64,000 bases of DNA from Psychrobacter urativorans (lineage in GTDB: Bacteria > Pseudomonadota > Gammaproteobacteria > Pseudomonadales > Moraxellaceae), in NCBI RefSeq assembly GCF_001298525.1, contig NZ_CP012678.1, forward strand, positions 1,116,001-1,180,000, in the 5' to 3' direction. This document shows, piece after piece, positions 61,102-64,000 of the stretch. Position 1 is the stretch's first letter; every line of letters starts with the position of its first letter. The notes under the pieces were generated by a model. The model saw only the letters and a list, made by a program, of their open reading frames with translations. It had not been told where the DNA came from and made no database searches. The translations under genes and the position numbers were made by a program.

Positions 61102-62184
61102 GTGAGTACTTCATCAAGTCCCAATTTAAAATCTAATCTCAACCTCATTGCAGCCACGACACCAAAAGAGGCTAAGCATTATCAATATTTAGTCTTTATT
61201 GGACGTTTCCAGCCTTTTCATCGAGGACATAAAGCGGTGATTGATGAGGCGCTAAAACGCGCTGATAATGTCATTATGCTGATTGGTTCGGCAAATCTGC
61301 CACGTAGCTTACGCAATCCATTTTCAGTGGCTGAACGTGCTGAGATGATTAAAGGCGCTTACTCAAAAGAAGAAGCCACGCGCATACACTGCGTAGGGCT
61401 TGATGATGCGCTATATAATGACACGCGTTGGCTACAATATGTGCAAGCGGCGATAAAATTAGTGACTGGTGACTTGACCGCGGATATTGGTCTGATTGGA
61501 CATTCTAAAGACAGCTCCTCTTATTACTTATCCTTATTCCCCAATTGGGCATCGGTTTCCGTACCTAATTATCATAATCTATCCGCCACCCCTATTCGTG
61601 ATGGTTATCTGATGGGTGCATCACCGACCCCTGAGCGCACGCCAGAATCCACCCGTCAGGTACTCAAAGCATTCAAAAAAACCGCTGCTTATGCTGAGCT
61701 GCATGAAGAAGCAGGTTATATCGATGAATATAAAAAGAAGTGGAATTCTGCGCCTTATCCACCGATATTTATGACCGCTGATGCGCTAGTAGTGCAATCA
61801 GGACATATTTTATTGATAGAACGCGGCGGTATGCCAGGGCGCGGATTATGGGCATTACCGGGTGGTTTTCTTGATGCTAAAGAGACCTTATTTGATGCCT
61901 GTATCCGTGAGCTACGAGAAGAAACGTGCCTAAAAGTTGCTGAGCCCTTATTACGCAGCTCTTGTCACAGTCAACATACCTTTGATGATCCGTATCGTTC
62001 TGCTCGTGGGCGCACCCTGACTCAAGCCTTTTATTTTCAGCTAAAAAATGATCCTAAAGGTCTCCCAAAAGTAAAAGGTGGTGACGACGCGGCAAAAGCA
62101 TTTTGGTTACCGTTAGCTGAACTTGATGCCACTAAAATGTTTGAAGATCATTATGCCATTATTACAAAAATGGTCGGACTGTAA
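61102..62184 (+). CDS. nadM: Bifunctional NMN adenylyltransferase / Nudix hydrolase
   Basis: 360 residues from GTG 61102, which has AAGGAG 5 nt upstream; an in-frame ATG at 60991 would add 37 residues read through the tandem repeat and has no ribosome site. The N-terminal NMNAT domain has GRFQPFHRGH at 34-43 and SATPIRDG. The C-terminal Nudix domain has a Nudix box starting GGFLDAKE and ending REETCL, where Cys replaces the usual Gly. NMNAT makes NAD from NMN and ATP; the Nudix part of such fusions acts on ADP-ribose. nadV follows by 156 nt. Confidence 0.93.
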   Translation: MSTSSSPNLKSNLNLIAATTPKEAKHYQYLVFIGRFQPFHRGHKAVIDEALKRADNVIMLIGSANLPRSLRNPFSVAERAEMIKGAYSKEEATRIHCVGLDDALYNDTRWLQYVQAAIKLVTGDLTADIGLIGHSKDSSSYYLSLFPNWASVSVPNYHNLSATPIRDGYLMGASPTPERTPESTRQVLKAFKKTAAYAELHEEAGYIDEYKKKWNSAPYPPIFMTADALVVQSGHILLIERGGMPGRGLWALPGGFLDAKETLFDACIRELREETCLKVAEPLLRSSCHSQHTFDDPYRSARGRTLTQAFYFQLKNDPKGLPKVKGGDDAAKAFWLPLAELDATKMFEDHYAIITKMVGL

Positions 62185-62340
62185 AAAGGACGGGCTATAA
62201 GACGAGCTATAAATTGCTTTTTGCTCACTTTTGCAAGGCACATCAATAAAGCTAACCAACGGTAGAAACAAACACTATTAATACACCGTTAATAAGCAAA
62301 TCATAAGCCGTAACCTTGCCACAAATAAAGGAATCCTTGG

Positions 62341-63738
62341 ATGTATACCAGTAACCTTAATAATTTAATCCTCAATAGTGACAGCTATAAAACCTCGCAT
62401 TGGGTGCAATATCCTGCTGGCAGTGAGTATTTATCGAGCTATATTGAAGCGCGTGGTGGTGACTACGATGTGGTATTTTTTGGGCTGCAAGCCTTTATTA
62501 AAGAATACCTCAGTACGCCAATCACTCATCGCGATATTGATGAAGCCGAAACCATTATCCACGCGCATGGCTTAACCTTTAACCGCGCAGGTTGGGAGCG
62601 TTTGGTTGATAAGCATGGCGGATATCTGCCACTGCGCATTGAAGCCATAGCGGAAGGCAGTATCGTGCCAGTGTCCAATGTGGTTTGCCAAGTGGTGAAT
62701 ACCGACCCTGAGTTTTATTGGCTGCCCAGTTATATTGAGACGGCATTGCTACGCTCGATTTGGTATCCCTCTACGGTTGCCAGTGTGTCGCATTATTGCA
62801 AAAATATCATTCGAGATGCGCTAGAAAAATCGGCTGATAATGCCGAATCATTAATATTCCGCTTGCATGATTTTGGTTCACGCGGGGCGTCCAGTCATGA
62901 GTCAGTGGCGCTCGGCAGCTTGGCACATTTGGTCAACTTTGCTGGTACAGACTCGATGACTGCTTTAGTCGCCGCTAGTCGTTGGTATCAAATGACCGAT
63001 GATATGCCCGCGTTTTCGATTCCTGCGGCTGAACATAGCACTATGACGGCATGGGGACGCGAGGGCGAAACGGCGGCATTTGCCAATATGATTGCGCAAT
63101 TTGGCGGTGAGGGTAAGGCGTTTTCAGTGGTGTCCGACAGCTATGATTTATGGAACGCGATTGATAATATTTGGGGCACTACTTTAAAAGAAGACGTCAA
63201 AAATATGGGGGGCACTTTGGTTATTAGACCTGATAGTGGCGAGCCAACCAAGGTAGTGCGCGAAGCATTAGAACGCTTGGCAGTAAAATTTGGAACCACT
63301 ATTAATAGTAAAGGCTATAAAGTATTGCCCGATTACGTGCGTGTCATTCAAGGTGACGGCATCAGTCCGCAAAGTCTCAGCAAAATCATCGATGTGGTGT
63401 TAGCAGCAGGGTTTAGTGCCGAGAATATCACCTTTGGTATGGGCGGTGGTTTACTGCAACAAGTCAATCGCGACACCATGAGCTGGGCGATGAAAGCAAG
63501 CGCTATTAGCATTAATGGCACGTGGAAAGATATCTATAAAGACCCCATTACCAGTCATTCTAAGCGCTCCAAAAAAGGTCGATTGGCATTAGTAAAAGAT
63601 AATGAGGGAAATATTCAATCTATCAAAACTGATGACCTGCACACTCACGTAGACAATCTATTACGTGATGTTTATGTCGATGGCAAATTATTAATTGAAG
63701 ATAACCTCACCACTATTCGGGAGCGCGCGGGATGGTAG
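62341..63738 (+). CDS. nadV: Nicotinamide phosphoribosyltransferase
   Basis: 465 residues, NAMPT-like (human 491). Seen: SDSYKTSHW near the N-terminus, RLHDFGSRGASS, Asp204 in NFAGTDSM (counterpart of human Asp219, which selects nicotinamide), the phosphohistidine His232 in AAEHSTMTAWGRE, and PDSGEPTK. It makes NMN from nicotinamide and PRPP. With nadM this gives a two-step, deamidation-free salvage route to NAD. AAGGA lies 9 nt before the ATG. The stop overlaps the next gene's start by 7 nt. Confidence 0.95.
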   Translation: MYTSNLNNLILNSDSYKTSHWVQYPAGSEYLSSYIEARGGDYDVVFFGLQAFIKEYLSTPITHRDIDEAETIIHAHGLTFNRAGWERLVDKHGGYLPLRIEAIAEGSIVPVSNVVCQVVNTDPEFYWLPSYIETALLRSIWYPSTVASVSHYCKNIIRDALEKSADNAESLIFRLHDFGSRGASSHESVALGSLAHLVNFAGTDSMTALVAASRWYQMTDDMPAFSIPAAEHSTMTAWGREGETAAFANMIAQFGGEGKAFSVVSDSYDLWNAIDNIWGTTLKEDVKNMGGTLVIRPDSGEPTKVVREALERLAVKFGTTINSKGYKVLPDYVRVIQGDGISPQSLSKIIDVVLAAGFSAENITFGMGGGLLQQVNRDTMSWAMKASAISINGTWKDIYKDPITSHSKRSKKGRLALVKDNEGNIQSIKTDDLHTHVDNLLRDVYVDGKLLIEDNLTTIRERAGW

Positions 63739-64000
63739 CCATTACTAAGTTTAAGAAACGCCATACAGCTAAAACTATCTATACTAAAATCGTTCCCACT
63801 AAAACCACCACGGCTAAAATAACAGCCACCGCAAAAAATGTGCTTCTCGCTCCTATTTATATCTATCAAGGGCACAAAGTCAAACGCGATACCGTACGGC
63901 TCCCTGAACCAGTGGGCGATAGATGTGGTCATATTCAGCTCAATACAATAAATGGTTTTACCACGTCGAACCTGCCAACGCTACGCCTCATGATTGTTGG
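63732..64000 (+). CDS. Partial SGNH/GDSL-hydrolase-like protein (runs off right edge)
   Basis: Open frame of 89 codons from ATG 63732, overlapping the nadV end by 7 nt and still open at the window edge. A Lys/Thr-rich N-terminus (about 1-35) precedes LLAPIYIYQGHKVKRDT, VRLPEPVGDRCGHI and TLRLMIVG. This is the pattern that precedes the GDS catalytic block in a group of SGNH/GDSL hydrolases (membrane-near segment, RLPEP-G, LRL-I-GD). The catalytic residues lie beyond the window, so the call is by pattern only. Confidence 0.6.
   Translation, partial: MVAITKFKKRHTAKTIYTKIVPTKTTTAKITATAKNVLLAPIYIYQGHKVKRDTVRLPEPVGDRCGHIQLNTINGFTTSNLPTLRLMIV

Noticed and set aside
60875..61117. 80-codon minus-strand frame with repeated Cys-Ile-Arg-Tyr
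   Set aside because: The repeats arise from the 15-nt tandem DNA repeat before nadM; no ribosome site and no plausible fold.
63672..63932. 86-codon minus-strand frame at the right edge
   Set aside because: It overlaps the nadV C-terminus and the GDSL-like frame, lacks a ribosome site and resembles nothing. The plus-strand frame shows a recognisable family pattern.
1..64000. Prophage, insertion sequence, integron or defence island
   Set aside because: No transposase, integrase, phage structural or known defence gene was seen on either strand; nearly all genes are conserved housekeeping genes in known orders.

Overview
The window is chromosomal core DNA from a gamma-proteobacterium of the Moraxellaceae. 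The ribosomal and RNA polymerase proteins, the GC content in the low-to-mid 40s, AT-rich intergenic DNA, the order ibaG-murA-hisG-hisD-hisC and the order pilMNOPQ-aroK-aroB-SPOR protein together fit Psychrobacter best. This assignment rests on protein recognition, not on a database search. No insertion sequence, prophage, CRISPR array, rRNA gene or toxin-antitoxin pair was found. There is one tRNA gene.

Layout. 1-2395: the start of fadD (runs off the left edge) and a VWA-domain lipoprotein, both on the minus strand, divergent from parC. 2396-6309: parC, an AT-rich coiled-coil membrane protein bracketed by short direct repeats, and a HAD phosphatase. 6403-9401: an AbgT-type transporter, a small membrane protein and an SDR oxidoreductase, all on the minus strand. 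9660-12088: a PotD-like polyamine-binding lipoprotein, facing a FUSC-family membrane protein. 12379-20943: a minus-strand block pilM-pilN-pilO-pilP-pilQ, a terminator, then aroK-aroB and a DamX-like SPOR protein, divergent from mrcA (PBP1A) at 21142.

24344-42774 is the information-processing supercluster. In transcription order on the minus strand it reads rpsL-rpsG-fusA-tuf-tRNA-Trp-secE-nusG-rplK-rplA-rplJ-rplL-rpoB-rpoC. The best regulatory signals in the window lie here. A near-consensus promoter is followed at once by a terminator-like hairpin in the rpsL leader. Good promoters precede tuf and tRNA-Trp. There is a likely L1-binding leader before rplK, a heavily structured rplA-rplJ leader, and a terminator-like hairpin in the long rplL-rpoB gap.

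43144-64000: an EcsC-family protein; fabB-pabB on the plus strand; hisC, hisD, hisG, murA and ibaG on the minus strand; an alpha/beta hydrolase; dolP and yraN; rsmI and a PfkB-family kinase on the plus strand; metY and nfuA on the minus strand; then a nicotinamide-salvage pair nadM-nudix and nadV. NadV makes NMN and NadM converts it to NAD. The nadV stop overlaps the start of a partial SGNH/GDSL-hydrolase-like gene that runs off the right edge.

I did not find a clear undescribed multi-gene system. The observations most worth following are the rpsL attenuator-like leader, the rplJ leader structures, the repeat-bracketed orphan gene at 4775-5260, and several short tandem repeats in or beside conserved genes.
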